A DNA stretch of 9,022 nucleotides from Victivallaceae bacterium (GCA_028717165.1 JAQUOK010000081.1:1-9022), one strand, 5' to 3'; shown: positions 1-7,232, counted from the stretch's first letter. Program-made: numbers and translations. Notes: generated from the letters alone by a model not told the origin.

Positions 1-1079
1 CTGTCGACCGAACTTTCAGGAGGAATAACTTCAAAGAACGGATAATCCAATCCGTAAAATGAGGCCACATACCTTGGGTCTGCTTCTTTCAGGCTGGGAT
101 GCATGCGAAGATAAATTTTGATATCGGCAGCAATGTCTTTTTCTTTTACGGAATCAAGGATTTTTTTTATTCCAACAAGTTGATTTGTATAAAGCAGATG
201 TTGCCATTCAGTTCCAACCGCTTCGAACTCATCTTCTGAAGAATTATATATCACAATATTATATTTTTTTTCATCCCAACCGACAGGCAGGAGATTTTTA
301 TGCTGGGTTTTTGTAAAAGAATACCAGGATTGTTCTATATTTTTTTGACGTTCTTCATAAAAGCTTGCCCCTATCTTAAATGCGGCATCCTTATCTTTTT
401 TGACAGCTTCATCCCAGGCATTAAGCATTTGTGTATGAAAATAATCTGAATCATGCGGCATCACATTTTCATGGTTACAATAATGTTGGATATTACAGCC
501 GCGTTCATGACAATAGGTTTTCAGCCCAAGTTTTCTTGCGGCCCGAAACGCCGCCCGATAATAAGCATAACGGCCGTTGAACAGATAAAGTTCATCGGGA
601 TTTGCCACTTCAAGGTAATCATATATTCTGAAATAGACATCGAGGCTATTTATCAACATTTCTTTTATTTTATCTTGTTTATCAATAAAACTAATATCGG
701 GGTTTCTGTATTTGGAAATAAAGGAAGATAAAACTCCGTAGCCAACATCAAATCCTTCCATTGAAGTCTTTTTTAATAACTCCTTGTCCCAGGTTTTCGA
801 TAAAAATACAGTTTTATCAATTTCTCTTTTCGGCAATTTTCCCAATGGGATTAATTTCACCTTACCGGACAGCTTGCCAAGACCTTCCACATATTTCCTC
901 ACGCAATGAAAACAACCTTTGAAAGAACCTTCCCAGTTAGCATCACAAAAAGGCAATTTTCCGCAGCAGGCAATTATTTCTACCGTGTCTCCGGCCAGAA
1001 GATGTTTTTCGGCGATCTCCAGCACGGTAACAAAATGTGGTTCCCAAATATTCCAAAAATTTATAATTGTAATTTTCAT
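1..1079 (-). CDS. Capsule-type glycosyltransferase-like protein, C-terminus cut by window edge
   Basis: An open frame of 359 codons starts with ATG at 1079 and runs off the left edge without a stop, so the C-terminal part is missing. An in-frame TAA lies a few codons upstream and there is no earlier ATG. The start has no clear Shine-Dalgarno sequence. Visible features are a strand-like N-terminus (MKITIINFW), a cysteine cluster at residues 38, 39, 45, 56 and 59 ending in CFHC, an FNGR motif at 168-170 followed by an Arg/Ala-rich helix and HERG at 191-194, and RMHPSL at 325-330. The NGR, ERG and R-x-HP pattern resembles proteins of polysaccharide clusters related to capsule synthesis (GT-B-like) proteins; this is recalled, not searched. 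It is the last gene seen in this operon-like run and follows a family 2 glycosyltransferase. A role in building or transferring the glycan is inferred. The exact enzyme activity is unknown. Confidence 0.7.
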   Translation of the reverse strand, partial: MKITIINFWNIWEPHFVTVLEIAEKHLLAGDTVEIIACCGKLPFCDANWEGSFKGCFHCVRKYVEGLGKLSGKVKLIPLGKLPKREIDKTVFLSKTWDKELLKKTSMEGFDVGYGVLSSFISKYRNPDISFIDKQDKIKEMLINSLDVYFRIYDYLEVANPDELYLFNGRYAYYRAAFRAARKLGLKTYCHERGCNIQHYCNHENVMPHDSDYFHTQMLNAWDEAVKKDKDAAFKIGASFYEERQKNIEQSWYSFTKTQHKNLLPVGWDEKKYNIVIYNSSEDEFEAVGTEWQHLLYTNQLVGIKKILDSVKEKDIAADIKIYLRMHPSLKEADPRYVASFYGLDYPFFEVIPPESSVD

Positions 1080-1080
1080 T

Positions 1081-1203
1081 TCAGAAGTCCATAATTAAAG
1101 GAGTTTTAACAGGTTTTTCGGGGCTTTTTTTGCCCAGTAGCATAATGACATCTGGGTAAACACAATCACTTTGTCCAACGTTTGCGTGATTTTCATTTTC
1201 GTG
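1081..1203 (-). pseudogene. Possible C-terminal remnant of a decayed gene
   Basis: A 40-codon open stretch ends with TGA at 1081-1083, one base before the ATG of the next gene. It has no start codon of its own in a sensible place and is bounded upstream by TGA and TAA stops in the same frame. Its codons are purine-rich at position 1, as in coding frames, and it reads like a protein C-terminus (residues DVIMLLGKKSPEKPVK near the middle). The upstream DNA (about 1207-1357) is extremely AT-rich, only 10% GC over 1261-1320 by hand count. A gene that lost its 5' part would look like this, but so could chance. A different frame of the same DNA encodes a 74-codon ATG-started ORF (1095-1319) that I rate as less likely. 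Confidence 0.25.
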
Positions 1204-1206
1204 TCA

Positions 1207-1357
1207 GGATTTAATTTATATATGGAATTCCAAATGCATTCGAAAATCCTGTACTCCCTTATTTTTTTATTAATAATTAAATATATTCTATTATTCATAT
1301 TCAGATATTTTAACAACATTAAGATATTAACAGTATTTTATGATTCTTAAAAATAGC
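1207..1357. other. AT-rich intergenic gap, no clear signal
   Basis: This stretch lies between the stop of the family 2 glycosyltransferase (1358) and the possible remnant. It belongs to the only gap longer than about 35 bases in the window (278 bases, 1080-1357). It is very AT-rich. I looked for a hairpin followed by a T run on the minus strand and found only a weak five-base inverted repeat (TAAGA/TCTTA) and no convincing terminator. AT-rich DNA like this could hold a promoter for the downstream gene, but I cannot pick out paired -35 and -10 boxes with confidence. Confidence 0.4.
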
Positions 1358-2188
1358 TTAAAATTTATAATGGTTTTCTTTTTCTTTTTTATTTTCAAGA
1401 TACGCATCCAAGCCTATCGTATTTTCTCCGGGTCTCGGTAAAACATACGCGGTTACCTCATCAATATAACCCATTTTGACTTTGGCTTTATACATTCTGT
1501 CCTGCAGATCCGTATCATTAACCCGATTCCAGTTTTTACGCCAACAATCTATATTGTACTTAAAAAATTTTAAGTACGAGCGATAGAGCCAGGTTTGAGT
1601 ACCGCCAATGGGAGGGATTTCATCCTTAACGCTGACGATTGACCTTTTCCCTCGGCGTTCTGCAATATATGAGGAAGAAACAAATTCATAATTTCCATTT
1701 TGCGCAAATTTCAGCAATTTCTCAAGATGATCAGGCGTCCAGGTATCATCATCGTCAATTCTGGCAATCCATTTTCCCCGGCACACCCCCAAGGCAGTGT
1801 TGGCGGCAACAACCGGTCCCGCCAACCAGTGGTTCTCCGCGGTCGGCGGATAGCGATAGCCTCTTTGGGGGATATTATAAAAACGTATTCTAGGATCATC
1901 GATGTGGTTAACATATTCTTCCGTTTTATCCGTACAGCAATCGCCGATTATTATTAGTTCAAAATTTTTATATGATTGTACCAGAACTGAGGGAACGGCC
2001 CTTTGCATCAGTATATCCGCGCGGTTATAAGTCGGCACGTACACACTGATTAACGGGGTCTTCTCGGTTTCCTGATATTGATGCGCAAATTTTTTTCGCA
2101 TAAAAAATAATTTAACCGGTTCTGAAATAGAATATAGCATCTTATTTTTTAAGCTAATTGCTCTATTTATTATGGCATTATTATTCAT
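1358..2188 (-). CDS. Family 2 (GT-A) glycosyltransferase
   Basis: This 276-residue protein has the usual layout of a GT2 enzyme. A 40-residue N-terminal lead is followed by the nucleotide-binding strand ISVYVPTYNRADIL (47-60), a GDCCTDKTEEY segment (82-92) and an acidic RIDDDDTW motif (143-150) whose aspartates should bind the metal and nucleotide-sugar phosphates. There are no membrane spans, so it should act at the cytoplasmic face. The start has an AAGGA ribosome site placed 6 bases upstream that overlaps the stop of the methyltransferase gene, with 9 bases between the genes, which suggests co-transcription. It probably transfers a sugar in assembling the glycan that carries the modified nonulosonate. 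Donor and acceptor cannot be read from the sequence. The N-terminal half of this gene is noticeably GC-rich compared with the methyltransferase before it. Confidence 0.9.
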   Translation of the reverse strand: MNNNAIINRAISLKNKMLYSISEPVKLFFMRKKFAHQYQETEKTPLISVYVPTYNRADILMQRAVPSVLVQSYKNFELIIIGDCCTDKTEEYVNHIDDPRIRFYNIPQRGYRYPPTAENHWLAGPVVAANTALGVCRGKWIARIDDDDTWTPDHLEKLLKFAQNGNYEFVSSSYIAERRGKRSIVSVKDEIPPIGGTQTWLYRSYLKFFKYNIDCWRKNWNRVNDTDLQDRMYKAKVKMGYIDEVTAYVLPRPGENTIGLDAYLENKKEKENHYKF

Positions 2189-2197
2189 TATTTTTCC

Positions 2198-2965
2198 TTA
2201 TTCAAACACAATATATGATTGATTAGAGCTATTGGGGGTTCTAAGTATTTTATAGTTATTAATACCCAATTCTTCTTTAAACGCTAATGTTTCGCCAGGA
2301 AAAGCTCTTAAATTTAATTCATCAAAACCGATAATGCTTCCTTTGGAGAGATGCCCTCTTATAGCTTTGAGACATTTTATTGTCGGCTCATAAATGTCAA
2401 AATCAAAATAAGCAAGAGCAATAATTGTTTCAGGATATTTCTCTAAATATTTTTCAATTTCCACAGATGCATCACCTTTTACAAGTTCATACTTTTTTAA
2501 ATGAGCTATTGGGCTTTCTTTTTCATGATAAGTTAATAGTTGATCTAAATATTTTTCGTAATTTTTTGTAGTTGAGTGTGATCCAATCGCAACGACACCA
2601 GAAGAACCGTCTTTGTCATGGATTGTCGGAAACCCTTCAAACGTATCAAAACCGATTATTTTACGATTATGGTTGAAAGGCTCATACATGCCTCGGAAGT
2701 TTTCAAATAGAGCTAAATTATTTCCCCAACGAACACCAAACTCCATTACTACGCCGTGAATTTTAATTATTTTTTGATAGAGATCATGCATGAATAAAAA
2801 TCTTGATAAATCTTGTCTTTTAATAAATAGTGGCAAGTTACCTAACAGTTCATTTTCAGGTATAGGGCATTTTTTAAATAAATCAAGCAAAGAATTTCTC
2901 AGACTAATTTCTTCAGTAGAAGATAAGCTGTTTAAATTAAAATCGCCATTTTTATTCTTCTTCAT
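2198..2965 (-). CDS. TylF-like SAM-dependent methyltransferase
   Basis: The 255-residue protein has a class I methyltransferase core: a SAM-binding EFGVRWGNNL loop (75-84), GFDTFEGFP (105-113), an acidic FDFDIYEPT segment (187-195) and GFDELN (213-218). The GFDTFEGFP block and the later acidic pairs are typical of the TylF/MycF sugar O-methyltransferase group, where aspartates bind a divalent metal. About 60 residues precede the core. The ATG at 2965 has the best ribosome site in the window, AAAGGAG nine bases upstream, and a 32-base gap follows the radical SAM gene. It likely methylates the sugar or its acetamidino group. Campylobacter coli is known to carry N-methyl-acetimidoyl legionaminic acid, which makes that substrate attractive but unproven. 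Relatives may carry a misleading database name (crotonobetainyl-CoA carnitine CoA-transferase); nothing here supports that activity. The gene is much AT-richer than its neighbours. Confidence 0.85.
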   Translation of the reverse strand: MKKNKNGDFNLNSLSSTEEISLRNSLLDLFKKCPIPENELLGNLPLFIKRQDLSRFLFMHDLYQKIIKIHGVVMEFGVRWGNNLALFENFRGMYEPFNHNRKIIGFDTFEGFPTIHDKDGSSGVVAIGSHSTTKNYEKYLDQLLTYHEKESPIAHLKKYELVKGDASVEIEKYLEKYPETIIALAYFDFDIYEPTIKCLKAIRGHLSKGSIIGFDELNLRAFPGETLAFKEELGINNYKILRTPNSSNQSYIVFE

Positions 2966-2997
2966 TGCTTTTTACTCCTTTATAATTTAAATGGATA

Positions 2998-3861
2998 TTA
3001 TACCCATCTTGTATCAGGTCCGCTTTGCTTATAGGGACGATGACTCCAGGGAGTCCAGCCCCTTTTGACATTTTCTTCGATTTCCGCTTCCGTCATTTTA
3101 AAGGTACAAGTCTTGCAATTCTTTTTAAAATATTTGGGTGATCCTACTTTTTCCAGTTTTTTAGCGTTTGAGGGGGAAATAATATCATACTTAATATGGG
3201 CGCTAACTCCTTTCATCGGAATTGCCGCGCTGCAGTTAACACAATATCTTTTTACCTGGTCAACAAACTCGTTAGGATTTTTATTCCACCAGCCTTTTTC
3301 TAATTTATAGCCTCCCGGACCATTAAAAAGCATATCCTGAGCGGCCGCTACTTCACAGAAAAAACCTCCTTTGGGAGTAATGGAAGCTGCCCAACGCCAT
3401 TGAACCCAACAGTTGCCGATGAGGCGCCACATTAATTCTCTATCATCCAGTATGTCTGTTGCGGCTATAAGCAGCGGCTGATGCTCTCCTACTTCTTTAT
3501 CTTCGTGGCTGTTATAAGTAATGAGATCTTTATCGAATGTTTCATAGATAATTTCTTCATATTCTTTCCACTTGCAGCCATTCGTCCAAAGTTCTCTTTT
3601 GCGCCTGTCTGGAATTTTTTTCTGTACAATTTCACAAATCTCTTTGAATTCAGGGTGAATTGTCGGTTCGCCTCCCATTATGCCTATCTGACCGGGATAG
3701 CCTTCAAGGGATTCTATCGCTTTTGCAACCGTCTCTAAATCCATAAAAAACGGTTTTTTATGATGTCCGACGAACCGGGTACAGTTAGAACAGCCCAGAT
3801 TGCAGGCATTGGTAATTTCAATTTGTATCACTTTCATTCTGTAGATCGGAATCATGATCAA
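2998..3861 (-). CDS. Radical SAM enzyme with extra C-terminal cysteines
   Basis: The 287-residue protein carries the radical SAM signature CNLGCSNC, with cysteines 20, 24 and 27 (C-x3-C-x2-C) to bind a [4Fe-4S] cluster, and the SAM-contacting GGEP motif at 63-66. Further cysteines at 151, 169, 207, 210, 249 and 252, including two C-x2-C pairs, suggest a second iron-sulfur site of SPASM or twitch type, although the spacing does not let me assign the subtype. It starts at ATG 3861 with AAGGA upstream. Two other in-frame ATGs (residues 3 and 9) are possible starts, and residue 9 is where the conserved core begins. It lies 10 bases after the HisF-like gene and before the methyltransferase. Its substrate is unknown. 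The location suggests radical chemistry (epimerisation, dehydration or oxidation) on the sugar or glycan, which is inference. Confidence 0.88.
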   Translation of the reverse strand: MIMIPIYRMKVIQIEITNACNLGCSNCTRFVGHHKKPFFMDLETVAKAIESLEGYPGQIGIMGGEPTIHPEFKEICEIVQKKIPDRRKRELWTNGCKWKEYEEIIYETFDKDLITYNSHEDKEVGEHQPLLIAATDILDDRELMWRLIGNCWVQWRWAASITPKGGFFCEVAAAQDMLFNGPGGYKLEKGWWNKNPNEFVDQVKRYCVNCSAAIPMKGVSAHIKYDIISPSNAKKLEKVGSPKYFKKNCKTCTFKMTEAEIEENVKRGWTPWSHRPYKQSGPDTRWV

Positions 3862-3871
3862 TTTCCTTATT

Positions 3872-4705
3872 TTAGGTTTGGTTATAACTGTTTGGGGGTT
3901 TTAAAAAATAACCTTCTAAATTTTTTCCCGCATGCTTATCCCACTTTGCCAACTGGATGCCGTTATTCAACATTTTATCTCTGGCCTCAGGGAAGCCGTT
4001 TCCTATGAAATTAAATAGGTTTGCGGTGGCTACAGCATCTATTTTTAAATTATTGAGTGCTTCAATAAAATGCTGATATTTGCCTGCACCTCCCGCGAGG
4101 ATTACCGGAATATTTATTTTATCAACAATTGTTTTCAGATAATTAACAGGATATCCCTGTCCCGTTCCATCTCGGTCCATAGAATTCAAATATATTTCTC
4201 CAACCTCCTGTTCCTCAAGATATTGCAGATATTCGGCAAGGTTATGCCGGATTGATTCCGTTCCGTTATTTATAAAAACTTCGGATGCTTGTCTTTCCTC
4301 CTTGTAATCAACGGAGGCAATTATGCACTGGCTTCCATATTTACGAATCAATGTCTTTGTCAACGAAATATTTTTCATCAATGCGGTGTTGAGCACTAAT
4401 TTATCAGCGCCTGATTTCATCAGTAATTCTGCATCTTTTTCATCCTTGATCCCTCCCCCCGCGGCAATAGGAATAAAGCATGTGTCCACAATAGAACGAA
4501 GCGCCTGGGAAAACAATTGAATATCCCGATTATTTCTCGTAACATCCAGCAAAATAAGTTCATCGATGGAAAAGGCGATATTCCTGAAATTATAGCAATT
4601 TTTCAGCCATTCCGCGTTTCCGACTTTCTGGAGTTTGAAATTGCGACTGAGCATGAAGTTGCCGGCGCTGTATAATAAAGTAAATATCAGTCTTTTTTTT
4701 AACAT
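3872..4705 (-). CDS. hisF: HisF-like ammonia-channel partner of sugar amidotransferase
   Basis: The 277-residue protein aligns by eye with the HisF TIM barrel: MLKKRLI start, LDV (53-55), phosphate-site GGGI (83-86), ASVDYK (130-135), MDRDGTGQGY (176-185) and GGAGK (205-209). Histidine-pathway HisF uses two catalytic aspartates, 11 and 130 in Thermotoga maritima. Here the first is replaced by Leu11 with no gap in the alignment, while the second is kept as Asp133. Loss of the first should abolish the normal cyclase reaction. It starts two bases after the HisH-like stop (TAATAATG) without its own ribosome site, so its translation is probably coupled. A C-terminal tail beyond the barrel brings it above the usual length of about 253. 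The likely role is to pair with the HisH-like glutaminase and guide ammonia to the amidotransferase, as proposed for HisF2 proteins in Pseudomonas and Campylobacter loci. Confidence 0.9.
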   Translation of the reverse strand: MLKKRLIFTLLYSAGNFMLSRNFKLQKVGNAEWLKNCYNFRNIAFSIDELILLDVTRNNRDIQLFSQALRSIVDTCFIPIAAGGGIKDEKDAELLMKSGADKLVLNTALMKNISLTKTLIRKYGSQCIIASVDYKEERQASEVFINNGTESIRHNLAEYLQYLEEQEVGEIYLNSMDRDGTGQGYPVNYLKTIVDKINIPVILAGGAGKYQHFIEALNNLKIDAVATANLFNFIGNGFPEARDKMLNNGIQLAKWDKHAGKNLEGYFLKPPNSYNQT

Positions 4706-4707
4706 TA

Positions 4708-5325
4708 TTATTTCACATTTAAAAAATTGATTAATAGTTTCAGACCGTTGACTTGACTTTTTTCCGGGTGAAATTGCGTCCCGAAAACCTTACCATGCTC
4801 TGCACAAGCTGTAAATTTCTCTCCGTTAATACAATATCCTGAACATACATCATCCTGATATTCCATCCTGTAACTATGTGTGAAATAGAAATCGGAACTG
4901 CTGTTCAAACCACTTAACAGTATTGGATTTTTCTTATTGCATTCAACGTTATTGAACCCGACATGAGGAATTTTTGTCTGAGCAAGAGGATTGTCGACAA
5001 ATCTGTCAACCGCACAATTAATGAATCCAAGACCTTTTGTAAAACCGTGTTCAGTACTGCTTAGACCAAGAAGCTGCATTCCTAAACATATTCCCAAGAG
5101 AGGAATATGCTTTTCATAAACAGCTTCATTCAATACAGCGACCAGATTTTTATCATGCAAAATACCCATTGCCTTTCTGTAGGATCCGACACCGGGAAGA
5201 ATTATATGAGAAGCTGACAGTATTGTGTCTTTATCATCAGAATAGGATGACTTGCCACCTAGATATGTTAAGGCATTCCGGATGGAATAGATATTCCCCA
5301 TTTCATAGTTAATTATTATGATCAT
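4708..5325 (-). CDS. hisH: HisH-like glutaminase for sugar amidination
   Basis: This 205-residue class I glutamine amidotransferase keeps its whole catalytic triad: nucleophile Cys80 in LGICLGMQLL, and His186 and Glu188 in GTQFHPEKS. The PGVGS segment (44-48) sits where HisH proteins form the oxyanion strand. It should release ammonia from glutamine in complex with the HisF-like protein encoded next. The start ATG at 5325 has an AAAGG ribosome site that begins within the stop of the amidotransferase gene (11-base gap). True histidine-pathway HisH would sit among other his genes; none are present, and the amidotransferase immediately upstream indicates a role in making acetamidino sugar. The length is normal for the family. 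Confidence 0.93.
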   Translation of the reverse strand: MIIIINYEMGNIYSIRNALTYLGGKSSYSDDKDTILSASHIILPGVGSYRKAMGILHDKNLVAVLNEAVYEKHIPLLGICLGMQLLGLSSTEHGFTKGLGFINCAVDRFVDNPLAQTKIPHVGFNNVECNKKNPILLSGLNSSSDFYFTHSYRMEYQDDVCSGYCINGEKFTACAEHGKVFGTQFHPEKSQVNGLKLLINFLNVK

Positions 5326-5336
5326 GTGAAAAACCT

Positions 5337-6446
5337 TTATTCTACCTTAAAGGTTGGTTCCCAGCGTCCATTGCGTTTCTCAAACAAATTTTTATTGGCC
5401 CATTTGTCAATAATTTCATCGAACTCTTTCTGACTCATCCGGTAGTAATCCAAATACATCGGAATATAATCCTCCGGATAATTATTGTCATACATCCTTA
5501 CCAGGTATAATGCCTGTTCCCGCGTCAAAGCCCCGCGCCTGATTTCAATACCCGCATCTCGAGTAGCCCGGCCAAAACCAAATTTCAAGTACATCAGGTA
5601 AGTATGAAGAGCATACAGGGCCTGGTCGTTTTGAGCGAAATTTGTAAATGTACCCTGATTTGAATTTTCCTGCTCCTGTAAGCCGCAATGTTCTTTGGCG
5701 ATCAGATAGTTTTTATATGGATCCCAGTTTTCGAAGTATGACCAGTGTACACAACAAAGAGCTTTGTTTTTCAGCTCCTCCTCAGAGGGAAAAGACCACC
5801 AGTACAAATCTTTCTTCGAGAATCTTTTCTCTATATCGGGAGGCAGGCCACCCTCAAAATAAACACGTTTTATGTATTCCAAGTCGTAAGAAGCCCGGTT
5901 CTTGGTTTCCGTTGAGCCGCCGTATTCGACTTCTCCATCTTCGGCATAAAAGATCAGATACACGCCAAAATTCAAAGCTACCCTGATTACAGCTTTTTTT
6001 ATTAATTCCAGCCAGCCGTAGTAAGGAAAACCTTTTTCCACAAGGCCGATTTTATTTAGCTTCCGCATAATTTCGTTATTAGCATGTATATGGATATGAT
6101 CATACCCTGACTCGATAAAATTAGTTAAATTCCGATTGCCGATATCCAGGCTCAGAGGAGGCGCGACCGTAACCGTCAAAGGATTCATTCCGCAGAGATG
6201 TTTGAGCCTGTAGGCAATAGAGGAACCGTCTTTGCCCCCACTACACGGCACAATGCAGTCAAAACCACCATCAGGTGAACGATACTTATTCAAAAAACAC
6301 TGTAATTCCTTCCGTCTTGCTCCCCAGTCAAGAGTCTTTTTCTCTTCCATCCAAACGCACGCATTACACCATCCCCGACTGTCAAATTTAATACGGGGAC
6401 GGGTCGACATATTCAGACAATTCTTGCAACGGAAAATTTTATTCAT
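5337..6446 (-). CDS. N-acetyl sugar amidotransferase (WbpG/PseA/PtmG family)
   Basis: The 369-residue protein converts an acetamido group of a sugar to acetamidino, using ATP and ammonia. It opens with two C-x2-C pairs (Cys7/10 and Cys27/30) that look like a zinc site. The ATP-pyrophosphatase P-loop CSGGKDGS follows at 68-75, then GEVEYGG (171-177) and a highly conserved block GFGRATRDAGIEIRRG (290-305) typical of the family. Length is as expected. An AAGGA site lies upstream of ATG 6446, and the gene starts 15 bases after the dehydrogenase. The HisH-like and HisF-like genes that follow should supply its ammonia, as in wbpG-hisH2-hisF2 of Pseudomonas aeruginosa and pseA-hisH-hisF of Campylobacter. 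Because the upstream genes are of legionaminic type, the probable substrate is a legionaminic acid or its CMP form (PtmG-like). Pseudaminic acid or an acetamidino-mannuronic sugar cannot be excluded. Confidence 0.93.
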   Translation of the reverse strand: MNKIFRCKNCLNMSTRPRIKFDSRGWCNACVWMEEKKTLDWGARRKELQCFLNKYRSPDGGFDCIVPCSGGKDGSSIAYRLKHLCGMNPLTVTVAPPLSLDIGNRNLTNFIESGYDHIHIHANNEIMRKLNKIGLVEKGFPYYGWLELIKKAVIRVALNFGVYLIFYAEDGEVEYGGSTETKNRASYDLEYIKRVYFEGGLPPDIEKRFSKKDLYWWSFPSEEELKNKALCCVHWSYFENWDPYKNYLIAKEHCGLQEQENSNQGTFTNFAQNDQALYALHTYLMYLKFGFGRATRDAGIEIRRGALTREQALYLVRMYDNNYPEDYIPMYLDYYRMSQKEFDEIIDKWANKNLFEKRNGRWEPTFKVE

Positions 6447-6461
6447 ATAACCATCCTTTAT

Positions 6462-7232
6462 TTAAATGCTGAAACCATCGTCGACGATGATATTTTGTCC
6501 ATTCACATATTTACTCATATCACTGAGAAGATAGATCAAGGTTCCTTTTAAATCAGACTTATCCAGCATTCCTTTATTTAAGCATTGTTCTTTGTAGGCG
6601 TTTACAAATGAGTCAGGCTGATTATCCAGAATTCCTCCCGGACTTATGCTGTTGACTCTTATATTCATGCCTTTGAAATATTTTGCCATATATTTAGTTA
6701 AATGAATGAGACCTGCTTTTATTGCCGCATATTCAACCGGCATAGTCATCGCCGTCCGGGCATATAATTCAAATTTTGGAGCGGTTACTCCATATATAGA
6801 AGCGATGTTAATAATATTTCCATATCCCTGTTTTTTGAAAAATAAGGCAAACTGCTGCGATGCGAGGAAATAGCCTCCCAAATGTATTCCCATGTTCCGG
6901 ATAAAATCGTCGTATTTTACATCAAAAAAATGTTTTCCGTAGTTTTTATTCTTAGGATATGCGCTATTGACAAGAGCATCTATTCTACCATATTTTTCGG
7001 AAATATAATCAATTGCTTTTTCGAGACTGGATTTTGAGGTTATATCAAGCTTTACAAAAGCAATTTCCGTCGTATTCAGATTTTTGCCTAAATGATTTTT
7101 CGTATTACAGGCTTCTTCTTCGTTTATATCAGCGATTACGGCAATTCCATTATTTTCAATAACCGCCTTAAGAAATTCTCTGCCTAACAAGCCGGCTCCA
7201 CCGGTTATAACTACTACTTTATCTCTGAGCAT
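6462..7232 (-). CDS. ptmA: PtmA-type short-chain dehydrogenase
   Basis: A classical short-chain dehydrogenase of 256 residues. It has the cofactor loop TGGAGLLG (10-17), an NSAY segment (89-92) where most members have NNAG, the catalytic Ser145 in NIASIYG, Tyr168 and Lys172 in YAAIK, and NSISPGG (194-200) after the active site. No signal or membrane segment is seen. A GAGGA ribosome site lies seven bases before ATG 7232, and the start overlaps the end of the cytidylyltransferase gene by 19 bases. Length, N-terminus and the neighbouring cytidylyltransferase match Campylobacter PtmA as I remember it, a protein reported in the GDP-linked route to CMP-legionaminic acid. The exact reaction here is not readable from the sequence. 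Confidence 0.88.
   Translation of the reverse strand: MLRDKVVVITGGAGLLGREFLKAVIENNGIAVIADINEEEACNTKNHLGKNLNTTEIAFVKLDITSKSSLEKAIDYISEKYGRIDALVNSAYPKNKNYGKHFFDVKYDDFIRNMGIHLGGYFLASQQFALFFKKQGYGNIINIASIYGVTAPKFELYARTAMTMPVEYAAIKAGLIHLTKYMAKYFKGMNIRVNSISPGGILDNQPDSFVNAYKEQCLNKGMLDKSDLKGTLIYLLSDMSKYVNGQNIIVDDGFSI

Noticed and set aside
453..731. Plus-strand 92-codon ORF
   Set aside because: It lies antisense to the long edge-truncated frame 1-1079, which has coherent motifs; this one has none.
1124..1137. GGGC and GCCC arms around a T run, like a terminator
   Set aside because: The T run is in the loop and not after the stem, the stem is only four pairs, and on the transcribed strand it is an A run. 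It does not fit an intrinsic terminator.
1095..1319. Minus-strand 74-codon ORF with ATG start, ending 15 bases before the next gene
   Set aside because: It has no ribosome site, its first half is simply AT-rich DNA, and another frame of the same stretch has a more coding-like codon pattern. I see no family resemblance, so it is not listed as a gene.
2198..2965. Carnitine CoA-transferase, a name that may be attached to similar proteins in databases
   Set aside because: The visible motifs are those of a SAM-dependent methyltransferase; nothing resembles a CoA-transferase.
3872..5325. HisH and HisF as histidine biosynthesis genes
   Set aside because: No other his genes are present, an N-acetyl sugar amidotransferase lies directly upstream, and the HisF-like protein lacks the first catalytic aspartate.
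5648..5986. Plus-strand 112-codon ORF
   Set aside because: It lies wholly antisense to the well-supported amidotransferase gene and shows no recognisable motif, so it is a shadow frame.
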